From an uncultured beta proteobacterium (GTDB taxonomy: Bacteria; Pseudomonadota; Gammaproteobacteria; Burkholderiales; Burkholderiaceae), in the NCBI GenBank assembly GCA_903843315.1, contig CAIMPQ010000065.1, positions 1-15,984 of the forward strand: a DNA stretch of 15,984 nucleotides, read 5' to 3'. The notes under the pieces were generated by a model that was not told where the DNA came from, made no database searches, and saw nothing but the letters and a program-made list of their open reading frames with translations. Both the position numbers and the translations under genes were made by a program. Below are positions 6,171 to 14,311 of this stretch, piece after piece (positions within the stretch are counted from its first letter, which is position 1; each line of letters opens with the position of its first letter).

Positions 6171-7443
6171 AACGCAGCATAAAAGTACTACCCTTGCCTG
6201 GTGTACTTTCTATTAGAAGTTGAGCTTGGTGGCGATTAGCGATATGCTTAACGATAGCCAGTCCAAGGCCAGTGCCTCCTGTATCTCTAGACCTACTCCT
6301 ATCTATCCGATAAAAACGCTCCGTTAATCTGGAGAGATGTTCCGAAGCGATGCCAGGCCCTGAATCTGTGACTGAAAACTCTCCCTGCCCTTGATCATTG
6401 ATTTTCCAACTGGCCGTTATTGAACCAATATCTGGTGTGTAGCGAATGGCATTAGAGACTAAATTGCTAAATGCGGATAGAACCTCACGCTCATCCCCTA
6501 AAAGATTATTAGGCGTAAGACATTCGAACTGGAGTGAATGGACTCCTTGAGATAATGCCTCAGCATCATTTTTAAGTAAGGCCATAACCGTTTCGATCTG
6601 AATGACATTGCTACTAGCAGGCAGGGTATTTGCCTCAAGGTTGGCTAAGGTTAGGAGATCTTCAACTAAGCTTTTCATTCTTTGAGCCTGTGACATCATT
6701 AGCTCAAAATAATGATCACGCTGGCTCTTTTCCAGATCCAAGGATTGAACAGTCTCCAGAAATCCCATCAAAACAGTGATAGGCGTTCTCATTTCGTGGG
6801 ATACGTTAGCAACGAAATCCCTGCGCATGGCATCTGCTTTTTGAAGATCCGTGATGTCCTGAACTAGCAATAAGTGGCGTTTTTGGCCGAATGGAAATGC
6901 TTGCAGCATCAAACTTAAGTTACTATCTGGCCCCATGCGCTCAAGAAGCAAAGGCTCCTCAAAACTTCTTTTAGCAAGATATTGAATAAATTCAGGGCGA
7001 CGAATTAAAAAGTTAATGCGTTGCATTGCATCACGCTTAAAGAGGAGGCCAAAAAAACGCTCCGCAATACTATTGCACCATTCAATCTGGTCATTCTCAT
7101 CAAGCATCACAATGCCATTGGGCGAAGCCTGGAATGCTTCTATAAAGTGATCGTGTTGCTGTTCAATCGTTCGAATTTTTTGCTTGAGATTTCTGACTAA
7201 ACGCTGAAGCCTAAAAAAAACTTCTTCCCAAAAACCACTGGGCAAAGGCATATTCTCTACAGAATCATTGAGGATATATTTTCTAAGGCGCGCTAAATTG
7301 ATATAGGAGTAAAGCAAAGGCACAGCAAGAATAAAAATGCCAATCGCGATCCCCCATTCAGTTCCCCAGTTCTCAAAAACAACATAGGCGCTGATAAATG
7401 CAAGGCAAATAATGGTGGCAAAGCGTGTAATGACGGAAATCAT
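6145..7443 (-). CDS. phoR: Phosphate-regulon sensor histidine kinase PhoR
   Basis: A 432-residue membrane histidine kinase, as in E. coli (431). Two hydrophobic segments (about 5-23 and 29-49) with only a tiny periplasmic turn fit PhoR, which senses phosphate through PstSCAB-PhoU rather than directly. A PAS domain spans about 97-200 (ASPNGIVMLDENDQIEWCN). The H box is FVANVSHEMRTP with His216; the N box centres on N331 (NLVSNAIRYTP); G boxes are DSGPGI (360-365) and GGTGLGLAIVKH (389-400). It autophosphorylates and transfers to PhoB, and acts as PhoB phosphatase in high phosphate. An in-frame stop just upstream fixes the ATG; the ribosome site is weak. It follows phoB by 65 bases and ends the - strand run, overlapping the convergent small gene by four bases. 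Confidence 0.95.
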   Translation of the reverse strand: MISVITRFATIICLAFISAYVVFENWGTEWGIAIGIFILAVPLLYSYINLARLRKYILNDSVENMPLPSGFWEEVFFRLQRLVRNLKQKIRTIEQQHDHFIEAFQASPNGIVMLDENDQIEWCNSIAERFFGLLFKRDAMQRINFLIRRPEFIQYLAKRSFEEPLLLERMGPDSNLSLMLQAFPFGQKRHLLLVQDITDLQKADAMRRDFVANVSHEMRTPITVLMGFLETVQSLDLEKSQRDHYFELMMSQAQRMKSLVEDLLTLANLEANTLPASSNVIQIETVMALLKNDAEALSQGVHSLQFECLTPNNLLGDEREVLSAFSNLVSNAIRYTPDIGSITASWKINDQGQGEFSVTDSGPGIASEHLSRLTERFYRIDRSRSRDTGGTGLGLAIVKHIANRHQAQLLIESTPGKGSTFMLRFPKERISN

Positions 7444-7508
7444 GCTGCAATCTTAGAGCATCTCTTGAAACAGCTGTATTTTTAGCAAAAAGCTAGGGAA
7501 ATCTTGGC

Positions 7509-8222
7509 TTAAGACTCGCTAGGAGTCTTTGTCATACGGTATCCACTGCCCCGAACGGTCTCGACATAGCGATCGCAATCAAAAGGGGCTAAGGCCGCCC
7601 GTAAACGCTTAATGTGGACGTCTACAGTACGCTCTTCAATATAGACTTCATTGCCCCACACCTTGTCCAGTAAATTGGAACGCGAATGAACCCGCTCAGG
7701 ATTAGCCATGAAAAACTGTAATAAACGGTATTCAGTGGGGCCCAATAAGACTGACTTAGGATCTTGGTTGGGCCAAATTGCTAATACCCTATGCGCACTA
7801 GGGTCCATCTTTAAAGGACCTAAAGAGAGAGGACCTGTATCTTCGATTGGGGTTTGGCGACGGAGCAATGCTCGCACTCTGGCGACCAACTCCTTAGGCG
7901 AAAAGGGCTTGGTGACATAGTCATCCGCACCAGAATCCAAACCTGAGACTTTGTCTGTCTCCTCGCTCTTTGCAGTTAGCATCAAAATGAGTAAACCACG
8001 GGTACGTTCATTGGCGCGCAGCTCTTTGGCAAACTGCACTCCCGATTTACCAGGTAACATCCAGTCCAATATCAAAAGGCTGGGTAGAGTTTCTTTCATG
8101 AGATTGAATGCAATCTCAGTCTGCATCGCCCTCTCAACCTCATATCCTGCATGAGTCAGATTAATGGCAATCAATTCAGCAATTGACGGCTCATCTTCAA
8201 CAATGAGTATGCGGTGAGTCAT
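7509..8222 (-). CDS. phoB: Phosphate-regulon response regulator PhoB
   Basis: A 237-residue OmpR/PhoB-type regulator. The receiver domain (1-120) has the acidic pocket VEDE (8-11), phospho-acceptor Asp53 in ILDWMLPG, Thr83 and Lys105 (TKPF). The winged-helix DNA-binding domain (about 135-232) shows GPTEYRLLQFFMANPERVHS, the RSNLLDKVWG helix, ERTVDVHIKRLRAAL and the terminal VRGSGYRM. The phosphorylated dimer binds tandem CTGTCAT-type repeats and helps sigma-70; such a site lies before pstS. It starts 10 bases after phoU with a weak ribosome site, so translation is probably coupled. The context and the YVETVRGSGYR ending make PhoB much more likely than another OmpR-family member. Confidence 0.95.
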   Translation of the reverse strand: MTHRILIVEDEPSIAELIAINLTHAGYEVERAMQTEIAFNLMKETLPSLLILDWMLPGKSGVQFAKELRANERTRGLLILMLTAKSEETDKVSGLDSGADDYVTKPFSPKELVARVRALLRRQTPIEDTGPLSLGPLKMDPSAHRVLAIWPNQDPKSVLLGPTEYRLLQFFMANPERVHSRSNLLDKVWGNEVYIEERTVDVHIKRLRAALAPFDCDRYVETVRGSGYRMTKTPSES

Positions 8223-8232
8223 TTAATCGCTT

Positions 8233-8940
8233 TTATTGCTTATTTGCTTCTCGAACCAGGTCTTCATGTGGCATATGGCGCACATCAGAGCCTTTGGCAA
8301 TATAGATAACGAACTCCGCAATATTCTTGGCATGATCACCAATACGTTCAATCGCTTTAGCAATGGTGAGCATATCTAAGCCAGTGGTAATAGTATGCGG
8401 ATCTTCCATCATGTAAGTAATGAGTTTGCGTACAAAGGCCCGGAATTCCTCATCGATCTGGCGATCTTCCTGAACAACATCAGCAGCGGCAATGGTATCC
8501 AAACGAGCAAACGCATCCAAACTCCGGCGTAACAGCGAAATTGCCATTTGGCCAGACAGACGAATCTCAGCAACATTAATATTGCCTGTATTGCCAGCAT
8601 CAATTAAGCGTTTTGTACGTTTAGCAACACGCTCAGCTTCGTCACCAGCTCTCTCAAGATTCGTAATCGCTTTTGATACCGCCATTACCAGACGTAAGTC
8701 ACGTGCAGTAGGTTGCCTACGTGCTATTAATTCAGTACAAGCTAAATCGATCTGAATTTCGAGATCGTTGACCAATTTTTCGTTTTCAATGACGACATTA
8801 CAGGTATCAATATCCATTTGGGTAAATGCACGCATTGCAGTAGCAATTTGCGACTCTACAAGTCCGCCCATCTCTAAGAGACGGCTAGATAAAGAATTTA
8901 AGTCAGCATCAAATTGTGATGATAGGTGTTTATCGGGCAT
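8233..8940 (-). CDS. phoU: Phosphate-signalling protein PhoU
   Basis: Two-repeat all-helical PhoU protein that couples the Pst transporter to PhoR and limits phosphate uptake. I chose the ATG at 8940 (MPDKHLSSQFDADLNSLSSR, 235 residues). It has GGAG six bases upstream (8947-8950) and agrees with the usual start of betaproteobacterial PhoU; the longest frame begins at 8952, directly after the pstB stop, and would add four residues. Each repeat has its metal-binding helix: ITNLERAGDEAERVAKRT in the first and KAIERIGDHAKNIAEFVIYI in the second, carrying the E/DxxxD signatures. It sits between pstB and phoB, as expected for the Pho operon. Confidence 0.94.
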   Translation of the reverse strand: MPDKHLSSQFDADLNSLSSRLLEMGGLVESQIATAMRAFTQMDIDTCNVVIENEKLVNDLEIQIDLACTELIARRQPTARDLRLVMAVSKAITNLERAGDEAERVAKRTKRLIDAGNTGNINVAEIRLSGQMAISLLRRSLDAFARLDTIAAADVVQEDRQIDEEFRAFVRKLITYMMEDPHTITTGLDMLTIAKAIERIGDHAKNIAEFVIYIAKGSDVRHMPHEDLVREANKQ

Positions 8941-8946
8941 TTGCAT

Positions 8947-8950
8947 CTCC
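8947..8950 (-). promoter_or_regulatory. Ribosome binding site fixing the phoU start
   Basis: GGAG on the - strand lies six bases before the ATG at 8940. For the two upstream in-frame ATG codons it is too close or inside the frame. Confidence 0.75.
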
Positions 8951-8952
8951 AT

Positions 8953-9801
8953 TTAACCGAAGCGACCGGTTATGTAATCTTCTGTTTCTTTACGCTTAGG
9001 CTTGATGAAAATCTCATCAGTCTTACCGTACTCAATTAAGCTACCCAGATACATATATGCAGTGTAGTCAGAAACTCGAGCTGCTTGCTGCATATTATGG
9101 GTCACGATTGCAATCGTGTATTCATTTTTTAACTCATGAATCAACTCTTCGATCTTGCCGGTAGAAATGGGATCAAGAGCAGACGTTGGTTCATCCAATA
9201 GGATTACAGAAGGCCTAACTGCTACGCCACGGGCAATACAGAGGCGTTGTTGTTGACCGCCAGAGAGGGATAAACCGCTCTGATTCAGCTTATCCTTAGC
9301 CTCGTTCCATAGGGCCGCTTTATTGAGAGCCCACTCTACACGCTCATCCATTTCTGAGCGCGAGAGTCTTTCATATAAACGTACCCCAAAAGCAATGTTT
9401 TCGTAGATAGACATTGGAAACGGAGTTGGTTTTTGGAAAACCATACCTATCCTGGATCGTAGTAAGTTTAAATCCTGTCCCGGCTCAAGAATATTCTGTC
9501 CGTAGAAGTTAATTTCACCTTCAGCACGCTGACCAGGATAAAGGTCGTACATGCGATTTAGCGTTCTAAGGAGCGTAGACTTTCCACAACCAGATGGGCC
9601 GATAAAGGCGGTAACTTTACCTTGCTCGATATCTAAATTAATATTCTTTAGACCTTGAAAAGCACCGTAAAAGAAATTGAGATTACGCACTTCTAGCGCA
9701 TTTACTGCGGCGGGTTGCGTTACATCGTTTGCTATTTCCACTCTACCTCCTTGACTATCTATTTTATTCAAGTCAAACATTGTTTTCATATTGCTCATCA
9801 T
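8953..9801 (-). CDS. pstB: Phosphate ABC transporter ATP-binding protein PstB
   Basis: A 282-residue cytosolic ATPase of the high-affinity phosphate importer. Walker A is GPSGCGKST (68-76), the Q loop with the PstB hallmark FQKPTPFPMSIYENIAFG (121-138), signature LSGGQQQRLCIARG (178-191), Walker B VILLDEPTSALDP (198-210, catalytic Glu203) and switch His234. About 35 residues precede the ABC domain, longer than E. coli PstB, so the real start may be one of the later ATG codons (9798 or 9789). The first ATG overlaps the pstA stop as ATGA, which indicates coupled translation. It also takes part in signalling phosphate status with PhoU. Confidence 0.96.
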   Translation of the reverse strand: MMSNMKTMFDLNKIDSQGGRVEIANDVTQPAAVNALEVRNLNFFYGAFQGLKNINLDIEQGKVTAFIGPSGCGKSTLLRTLNRMYDLYPGQRAEGEINFYGQNILEPGQDLNLLRSRIGMVFQKPTPFPMSIYENIAFGVRLYERLSRSEMDERVEWALNKAALWNEAKDKLNQSGLSLSGGQQQRLCIARGVAVRPSVILLDEPTSALDPISTGKIEELIHELKNEYTIAIVTHNMQQAARVSDYTAYMYLGSLIEYGKTDEIFIKPKRKETEDYITGRFG

Positions 9802-10664
9802 CCCTGCACCTTTTCACGGAATACCACACGAGCAAGAATATTGAGACCCAATACTGCAAAGGTAATTAATAAGGCCCCGCCCCATGCTAGATCAACCCAG
9901 TTATCGTATGGACTCATGGCAAATTGGAAAATCACAACTGGCAAATTGGCCATGGGCGCATTCATATTGGTTGAGAAGAACTGATTATTTAATGCGGTAA
10001 ATAATAAAGGTGCCGTTTCACCGCTGACTCTAGCCAATGACAGCAAGATACCAGTCATAACGCCACTCTGAGCAGCGCGCAAAGTGATCATAAAAGCCAC
10101 TTTCCACTTTGGCGTACCTAATGCATAAGCGGCTTCACGCAAGCTGCCCGGAACTAAACGCAACATATTTTCTGTTGTTCGAACTACAACTGGTATTGCT
10201 ATTAAAGCTAAGGCAATGGTTCCTGCCCACCCAGAGAAGTGCCTCACTTGTGCCACAACGAGTGCATATACGAATAGACCAATCACAATTGATGGTGCTG
10301 ACAACATGATGTCAGTAACAAAACGGGTAACTGAGGCAACACGACTACGGTCACCATATTCAGAAAGATATAGGCCAGCTAGTACACCGACCGGAGTACT
10401 AATAAGAGTACAGCAACCGATTAACATTAAGCTGCCAACAATCGCGTTGGCCAGACCGCCACCTTCAGACCCTGGTGCAGGCGTACTGTGGATAAATAAA
10501 TTGAGATCGATTGCGCCAAAGCCTTTAATAAACAAAACACTCAAAATCCACAATAAGAAGATCATGCCAAGGGCCATGGCGCCCATGGATAGTGTCAGGC
10601 CAATTTTATTGATGCGCTTCCTACGAGCAAAAACTTCTGGATTAATGTTTTTCGAACTAATCAT
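9798..10664 (-). CDS. pstA: Phosphate ABC transporter permease PstA
   Basis: A 288-residue inner-membrane permease, close to the 296 of E. coli. It has six hydrophobic segments (about 22-46, 75-100, 118-140, 147-166, 198-222 and 262-282). The EAA loop that docks on PstB is LREAAYALGTPKWKVAF (175-191), followed by RVSGETAPLLFTAL (212-225), where the Arg and Glu correspond to residues important for transport in the PstA/PstC pair. It overlaps pstC upstream and pstB downstream as ATGA, so the three transporter genes form one coupled translational unit. Confidence 0.95.
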   Translation of the reverse strand: MISSKNINPEVFARRKRINKIGLTLSMGAMALGMIFLLWILSVLFIKGFGAIDLNLFIHSTPAPGSEGGGLANAIVGSLMLIGCCTLISTPVGVLAGLYLSEYGDRSRVASVTRFVTDIMLSAPSIVIGLFVYALVVAQVRHFSGWAGTIALALIAIPVVVRTTENMLRLVPGSLREAAYALGTPKWKVAFMITLRAAQSGVMTGILLSLARVSGETAPLLFTALNNQFFSTNMNAPMANLPVVIFQFAMSPYDNWVDLAWGGALLITFAVLGLNILARVVFREKVQG

Positions 10665-11650
10665 GTTTTAAGACCCTGCCTCTTCTCCATATTGCTCAGC
10701 ATCCACTTAGCGCATGCCAAAACAATAAAGGTAATGATGAATAGGGCTAAACCCAACGCAAATAATGAGGAGAGATGATGGCCTGCTTCAGCTTCTCCAA
10801 ATTCATTCGCAAGAGTCGAAGCTATGGAGGTACCAGGTGAAAACAGTGATGGAGATAAGCGATGGGCATTACCAATCACAAATGTAACTGCCATGGTTTC
10901 GCCAAGCGCCCTACCTAAGCCCAACATAATGCCGCCAATCACACCAGCCTTGGTATAGGGCAGCACAACATTCTTTACCACTTCCCAAGTAGTACAGCCG
11001 ATACCATAAGCAGATTCTTTGAGAACTGGCGGGACGATTTCAAATACATCACGCATCACAGATGCAATAAAAGGAAGAATCATCATAGCCAGAATCAAAC
11101 CCGCACATAGAATCCCAATCCCATTGAAGGCGCCTGAGAATAAAATACCTAATCCAGGGATCTTTCCGAGCGTTGCGGCTAAAGCTGGCTGAATGTACTC
11201 AGCAAATAACGGAGCAAAGATGAATAAACCAAACATCCCGTAAATAATGGATGGAACGGCAGCTAATAATTCCACAGCGGTGCCTAAAGGTCTACGCAAA
11301 GGACCTGGACACAACTCAGTTAAGAAAACTGCAATTCCAAAACTTAAAGGCACGGCAATTAGCAATGCAATCAGTGATGTCACAAGCGTTCCATAGATGG
11401 CAATTAATCCACCGAACTCTCCATTAACAATATCCCATTCTTGAGTAAAGAAAAACCCCAATCCAAACTCTCTCAATGCAGGAGCAGCATTTATTACCAA
11501 GGAGATGATGATTCCCAGAAGCGCGATCAATACGGATACAGCAAAGAATTGAGTAATTCCATGAAATAGAAAGTCTTGAATACGCTGTATTTTTGCGATG
11601 CGAAGCGCTTGTGGCGTTGGTGCTGAGTAAGACTGGATAGAATCCGACAT
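10661..11650 (-). CDS. pstC: Phosphate ABC transporter permease PstC
   Basis: A 329-residue inner-membrane permease partner of PstA (319 in E. coli). Hydrophobic segments lie at about 34-55, 86-112, 126-150, 178-198, 232-258 and 295-315. The pst-type loop WDIVNGEFGGLIAIYGTLV (72-90), the EAA loop LKESAYGIGCTTWEVVKNVV (210-229) and GRALGETMAVTFVIGN (246-261) identify it. Its start has only a weak ribosome site (AAGATC) and it is separated from pstS by 67 bases holding a strong hairpin, so its expression may be set below that of pstS. Confidence 0.95.
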   Translation of the reverse strand: MSDSIQSYSAPTPQALRIAKIQRIQDFLFHGITQFFAVSVLIALLGIIISLVINAAPALREFGLGFFFTQEWDIVNGEFGGLIAIYGTLVTSLIALLIAVPLSFGIAVFLTELCPGPLRRPLGTAVELLAAVPSIIYGMFGLFIFAPLFAEYIQPALAATLGKIPGLGILFSGAFNGIGILCAGLILAMMILPFIASVMRDVFEIVPPVLKESAYGIGCTTWEVVKNVVLPYTKAGVIGGIMLGLGRALGETMAVTFVIGNAHRLSPSLFSPGTSIASTLANEFGEAEAGHHLSSLFALGLALFIITFIVLACAKWMLSNMEKRQGLKT

Positions 11651-11663
11651 AAATTGATCTTAC

Positions 11664-11696
11664 AAAAAATTCAACTGCCCCGCTATTGCAGGGCAG
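11664..11696 (-). terminator. Strong intercistronic hairpin between pstS and pstC
   Basis: On the - strand CTGCCCTGC (11696-11688) pairs with GCGGGGCAG (11683-11675) through nine base pairs, including one G-T pair, around an AATA loop. A T6 run follows five bases later (11669-11664). The displaced T run suggests a leaky terminator or a stability hairpin that keeps pstS mRNA in excess over pstCAB, as is common for binding-protein genes. Confidence 0.7.
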
Positions 11697-11717
11697 AAAA
11701 ATATTAGTGAGTAAATG

Positions 11718-12740
11718 TTACTTAGTTGCAATCTTAGTAAAGACATTCTTGCGAATGAAGTCTGTAGTTTTATCCGGCATCGGAACATAGTCTAATTCTT
11801 CAGCCATCTTCTTGCCGTCCTTGAATGCAAAGTCGAAGAATTTGATTACTTCAGCGGCATTTACCTTGTTCTCAGGATTCTTATAGATCAAGATAAAAGA
11901 TGCGCCAGTAATTGGCCATGATTTAGCGCCTGGAGCATTGGTAATAAATGTACCCATTCCAGGAATCGTTGCCCAATCAGTACCTGCAGCAGCAGCTGAG
12001 AATGTTAAGTCATCAGGTAAAACAAAATTGCCATCCTTATTCTTCATCGTAAGAAATGTCATCTTGTTTTTCTTAGCGTAAGCATATTCAACGTAACCAA
12101 CCGAATTCTTAACGCGAGATACGTTTGCCGCAACACCTTCATTGCCCTTGCCACCAACAGTAGAGGCAGCAGGCCACTTCACAGAGGCACCAGATCCAAC
12201 TGCCTCCTTAAACAAGGTACTTGTTTTGGCTAAGTAATCAGTAAAGATTGCAGTAGTACCTGAACCATCAGCACGTACCACTACAGTGATAGGTCCGCTA
12301 GGTATTTTTACACCAGGATTCATAATGGCAATGCGCTTGTCACCCCAATCAGAGATAACCCCTTGGAAAATATCGGCCAAAGTTGGGCCATCTAATTTGA
12401 TTTCTCCCGGCTTCACTCCATCAACGTTAATCACTGGAACTACCCCACCAATGATTGCTGGAAATTGAACCAAGCCATCAGCCTCTAAGTCCGCAAACTT
12501 CACTGGATTATCTGTCGCACCAAAATCAACCGTTTTCGCCTTAATTTGTTTAATGCCTCCAGATGAACCGATGGATTGATAGTTCAAATTAGATCCTGTT
12601 TTAGCTTTATAGGCTTCTGCCCATTTGGCGTAAATTGGGTATGGGAAAGTCGCGCCAGCGCCCGTCATATCCGCCGCAAATGTTACTGGAGCCAATGAAA
12701 TAGCGCTAATAACTAGAGCTTTTTTCAAGAAATTTTTCAT
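11718..12740 (-). CDS. pstS: Periplasmic phosphate-binding protein PstS
   Basis: A 340-residue periplasmic binding protein delivering phosphate to PstCA. A Sec signal peptide is clear: MKNFLKK, a hydrophobic core, and cleavage after VTFA near residue 22, leaving ADMTGAGATFPYP at the mature start. Ligand-loop motifs are GAGATFPYPIYAKW (27-40), the SIGSSGGIKQI segment (57-67), DFGATDNPV (72-80) and RADGSGTTAIFTDYL (156-170), with Ser/Thr and Arg residues that clamp phosphate. AAAGGA lies eight bases before the ATG. It is the first gene after the PHO box and probably the most strongly induced gene of the window in phosphate starvation. Confidence 0.97.
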   Translation of the reverse strand: MKNFLKKALVISAISLAPVTFAADMTGAGATFPYPIYAKWAEAYKAKTGSNLNYQSIGSSGGIKQIKAKTVDFGATDNPVKFADLEADGLVQFPAIIGGVVPVINVDGVKPGEIKLDGPTLADIFQGVISDWGDKRIAIMNPGVKIPSGPITVVVRADGSGTTAIFTDYLAKTSTLFKEAVGSGASVKWPAASTVGGKGNEGVAANVSRVKNSVGYVEYAYAKKNKMTFLTMKNKDGNFVLPDDLTFSAAAAGTDWATIPGMGTFITNAPGAKSWPITGASFILIYKNPENKVNAAEVIKFFDFAFKDGKKMAEELDYVPMPDKTTDFIRKNVFTKIATK

Positions 12741-12776
12741 TTGAAGCGTCCTTTAATAGTGATAACGCAAGTTTGC

Positions 12777-12783
12777 GATATAA
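12777..12783 (-). promoter_or_regulatory. Likely -10 element of the pstS promoter
   Basis: TTATATC on the - strand offers the -10 hexamers TTATAT or TATATC, seven or eight bases downstream of the last PHO half-site. PHO promoters usually replace the -35 with the PHO box, which fits the absence of a separate -35. Confidence 0.55.
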
Positions 12784-12790
12784 GGACGAT

Positions 12791-12819
12791 ATGACTAGAA
12801 CATGACACTTTCATGACAA
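12791..12819 (-). promoter_or_regulatory. PHO box with three direct half-sites upstream of pstS
   Basis: Read on the - strand, TTGTCAT (12819-12813), GTGTCAT (12808-12802) and TAGTCAT (12797-12791) repeat every 11 bases with four-base linkers GAAA and GTTC. The first two halves each match the E. coli half-site CTGTCAT at 6 of 7 positions and the third at 5 of 7. PhoB dimers bind such tandem repeats. It is the only high-quality PHO box I see in the window. Confidence 0.88.
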
Positions 12820-12837
12820 AGAAAAAACGGTGATTTG

Positions 12838-12854
12838 ATAGCCCTAGAGGCTAT
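12838..12854 (-). terminator. Weak hairpin at the phoA 3' end
   Basis: ATAGCC and GGCTAT arms (six base pairs, five-base loop) overlap the phoA TAG stop. On the - strand no T run follows directly, so termination is doubtful; the T run (12854-12858) is on the + strand side, where no gene ends. It may still mark the end of the glmM-phoA transcript before the pstS promoter. Confidence 0.3.
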
Positions 12855-14305
12855 TTTTGACCCATCAGAAGTCTCAGCTTAGTGGCAAAGGAAGTATTGT
12901 CATCAAATCCATTAAAAATCTTCGATCCGGGTCCTATGGCGGCTACCGTAATGGGCGCAGGGGTATGGCCAGAACTAGCCCAATAAAAGCCAGTTTGACG
13001 GGCTATAGCCAGTGCCAAGATATTGGATGGCAGATAGTTCGAGTTCGGCCCCAATTGACCCTGGGTCAGAATCTTTTCACGTAAATCTGCATCCAGAATT
13101 AACCCTGGAAATCCCTCTTCCAATAAATTACTGAGATAGGCACTCAACTCTGCTCTACCGCTGCCCTGCCTTACTTTCGCTTTAAATTGATCAGAAAACT
13201 CTTTAAGTGACATCGTATACCGCTCAATTTGTTTTAGCTGATCGATATCAACATTTGAATAGTTTGCATTCCCTGCCGGGCCGAGATTTTTACGACCGTA
13301 TGTAGGAGAAAATCCACCAGTCTCATGATCTCCAGTAACGATTACCAGGGTATCTGGATTGTTTTTTTGAAACTCGAGGGCAACCTTTACTGCATCATCA
13401 AAAGCCCATAAGTCACGCATCAGGGCTGCTACATCATTTTGGTGACCTGCAGAATCTGTATTCTCGTTCTCGGCAAATAATACAAATCCTTTGTAATTTT
13501 TTTGCTTAGGATCCTTATTTAGCACTTGTAGTGACGTCGTCAACATCTGCGATAAATTGGGTGTCTCTGATGCTTTGCGATCAATTTCATAATCAAGATC
13601 TTCGCTGGCAAATAAGCCGAGAACCTGAGAGGAATTAATCTGATTTAGCTGTGCGGGCGTATTGATGTATTGATAACCCTTTCCCTGGAAAGCTTCAACG
13701 ACATTCTTGCTATCCTGGCGCTTTCCACCAGGTACCGATCTTGGTAGAAAGTAATCTGATCCACCGCCCATCAGCACGTCCGGGGCCAGCTCTAGATATT
13801 GATTAACAATAGATTCAGAGTCTCGTCTAGATTGAGCATGCACACTAAAAGCAGCTGGACTAGCATCATAGATCGGTGCAGTACTGATCAATCCAATACG
13901 CTTGCCGCTGAGTTTGGCTACTTGCATTAAGGTAGGCGGAAATTTGCCATCTGGTGCAATCGATATAACACCATTATTCACCTTGTAACCAGTAGACATC
14001 GCTGAGGCCGCAGCCGCCGAATCGGTCACATAATAATTTGCCGATTCAGTCTTCATGAGCTGAAACTGCCCTTTAGTCATCACTACATCCGTTACAGCAA
14101 ATGATTGCTGTCGTAATAGTGCGCTCGAATAACGGCCAAATTCATACTGACTACTAGTCGTGCCATCGGCAAACATGATGATGATATTTTTAGGCTTGCT
14201 ATAAGTAGGCTCTCCACTTGCAGTTGGTAACTGAATAGCTGCAATAAATAGAAGCAATAAGCTAAATACGAGCCTTAATTTTGCATTGATATCGATACGG
14301 AACAT
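12851..14305 (-). CDS. phoA: Alkaline phosphatase (PhoA type), secreted
   Basis: A 484-residue alkaline phosphatase with an N-terminal signal segment (hydrophobic 12-28, cleavage probably near 30-31), so it is periplasmic. It cleaves phosphomonoesters to supply phosphate. Catalytic landmarks in E. coli spacing are: Asp47 in MFADG, nucleophile Ser96 in VTDSAAAASAMSTG, Asp147 and Arg160 (DASP, then SRRD), metal ligands Glu279, Asp284, His288 (ENENTDSAGH), Asp326-His327 (TGDHETGG) and His447 (SSGHTP). The E. coli Lys328 position is Ser285, and the second-metal loop is TGDHETGG rather than ADHAHAS. Its ATG lies six bases after the glmM stop without a Shine-Dalgarno sequence, so translation may depend on coupling. 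No PHO box is visible in front. Confidence 0.93.
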   Translation of the reverse strand: MFRIDINAKLRLVFSLLLLFIAAIQLPTASGEPTYSKPKNIIIMFADGTTSSQYEFGRYSSALLRQQSFAVTDVVMTKGQFQLMKTESANYYVTDSAAAASAMSTGYKVNNGVISIAPDGKFPPTLMQVAKLSGKRIGLISTAPIYDASPAAFSVHAQSRRDSESIVNQYLELAPDVLMGGGSDYFLPRSVPGGKRQDSKNVVEAFQGKGYQYINTPAQLNQINSSQVLGLFASEDLDYEIDRKASETPNLSQMLTTSLQVLNKDPKQKNYKGFVLFAENENTDSAGHQNDVAALMRDLWAFDDAVKVALEFQKNNPDTLVIVTGDHETGGFSPTYGRKNLGPAGNANYSNVDIDQLKQIERYTMSLKEFSDQFKAKVRQGSGRAELSAYLSNLLEEGFPGLILDADLREKILTQGQLGPNSNYLPSNILALAIARQTGFYWASSGHTPAPITVAAIGPGSKIFNGFDDNTSFATKLRLLMGQK

Positions 14306-14311
14306 AAGGCG

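Noticed and set aside
7444..7508. ACAGCTGT palindrome and TAGC/GCTA stem between phoB and phoR
   Set aside because: Short, common palindromes with no promoter or T run in a fitting place; no support for a regulatory call.
8941..8952. ATG codons at 8952 and 8946 as the phoU start
   Set aside because: The GGAG that serves as ribosome site lies inside or too near these codons; ATG at 8940 is better spaced and matches the family start.
10216..10671. Open frame of 151 codons on the + strand opposite pstA
   Set aside because: It is antisense to a clear permease gene and reads as low-quality translation, a shadow of pstA codons.
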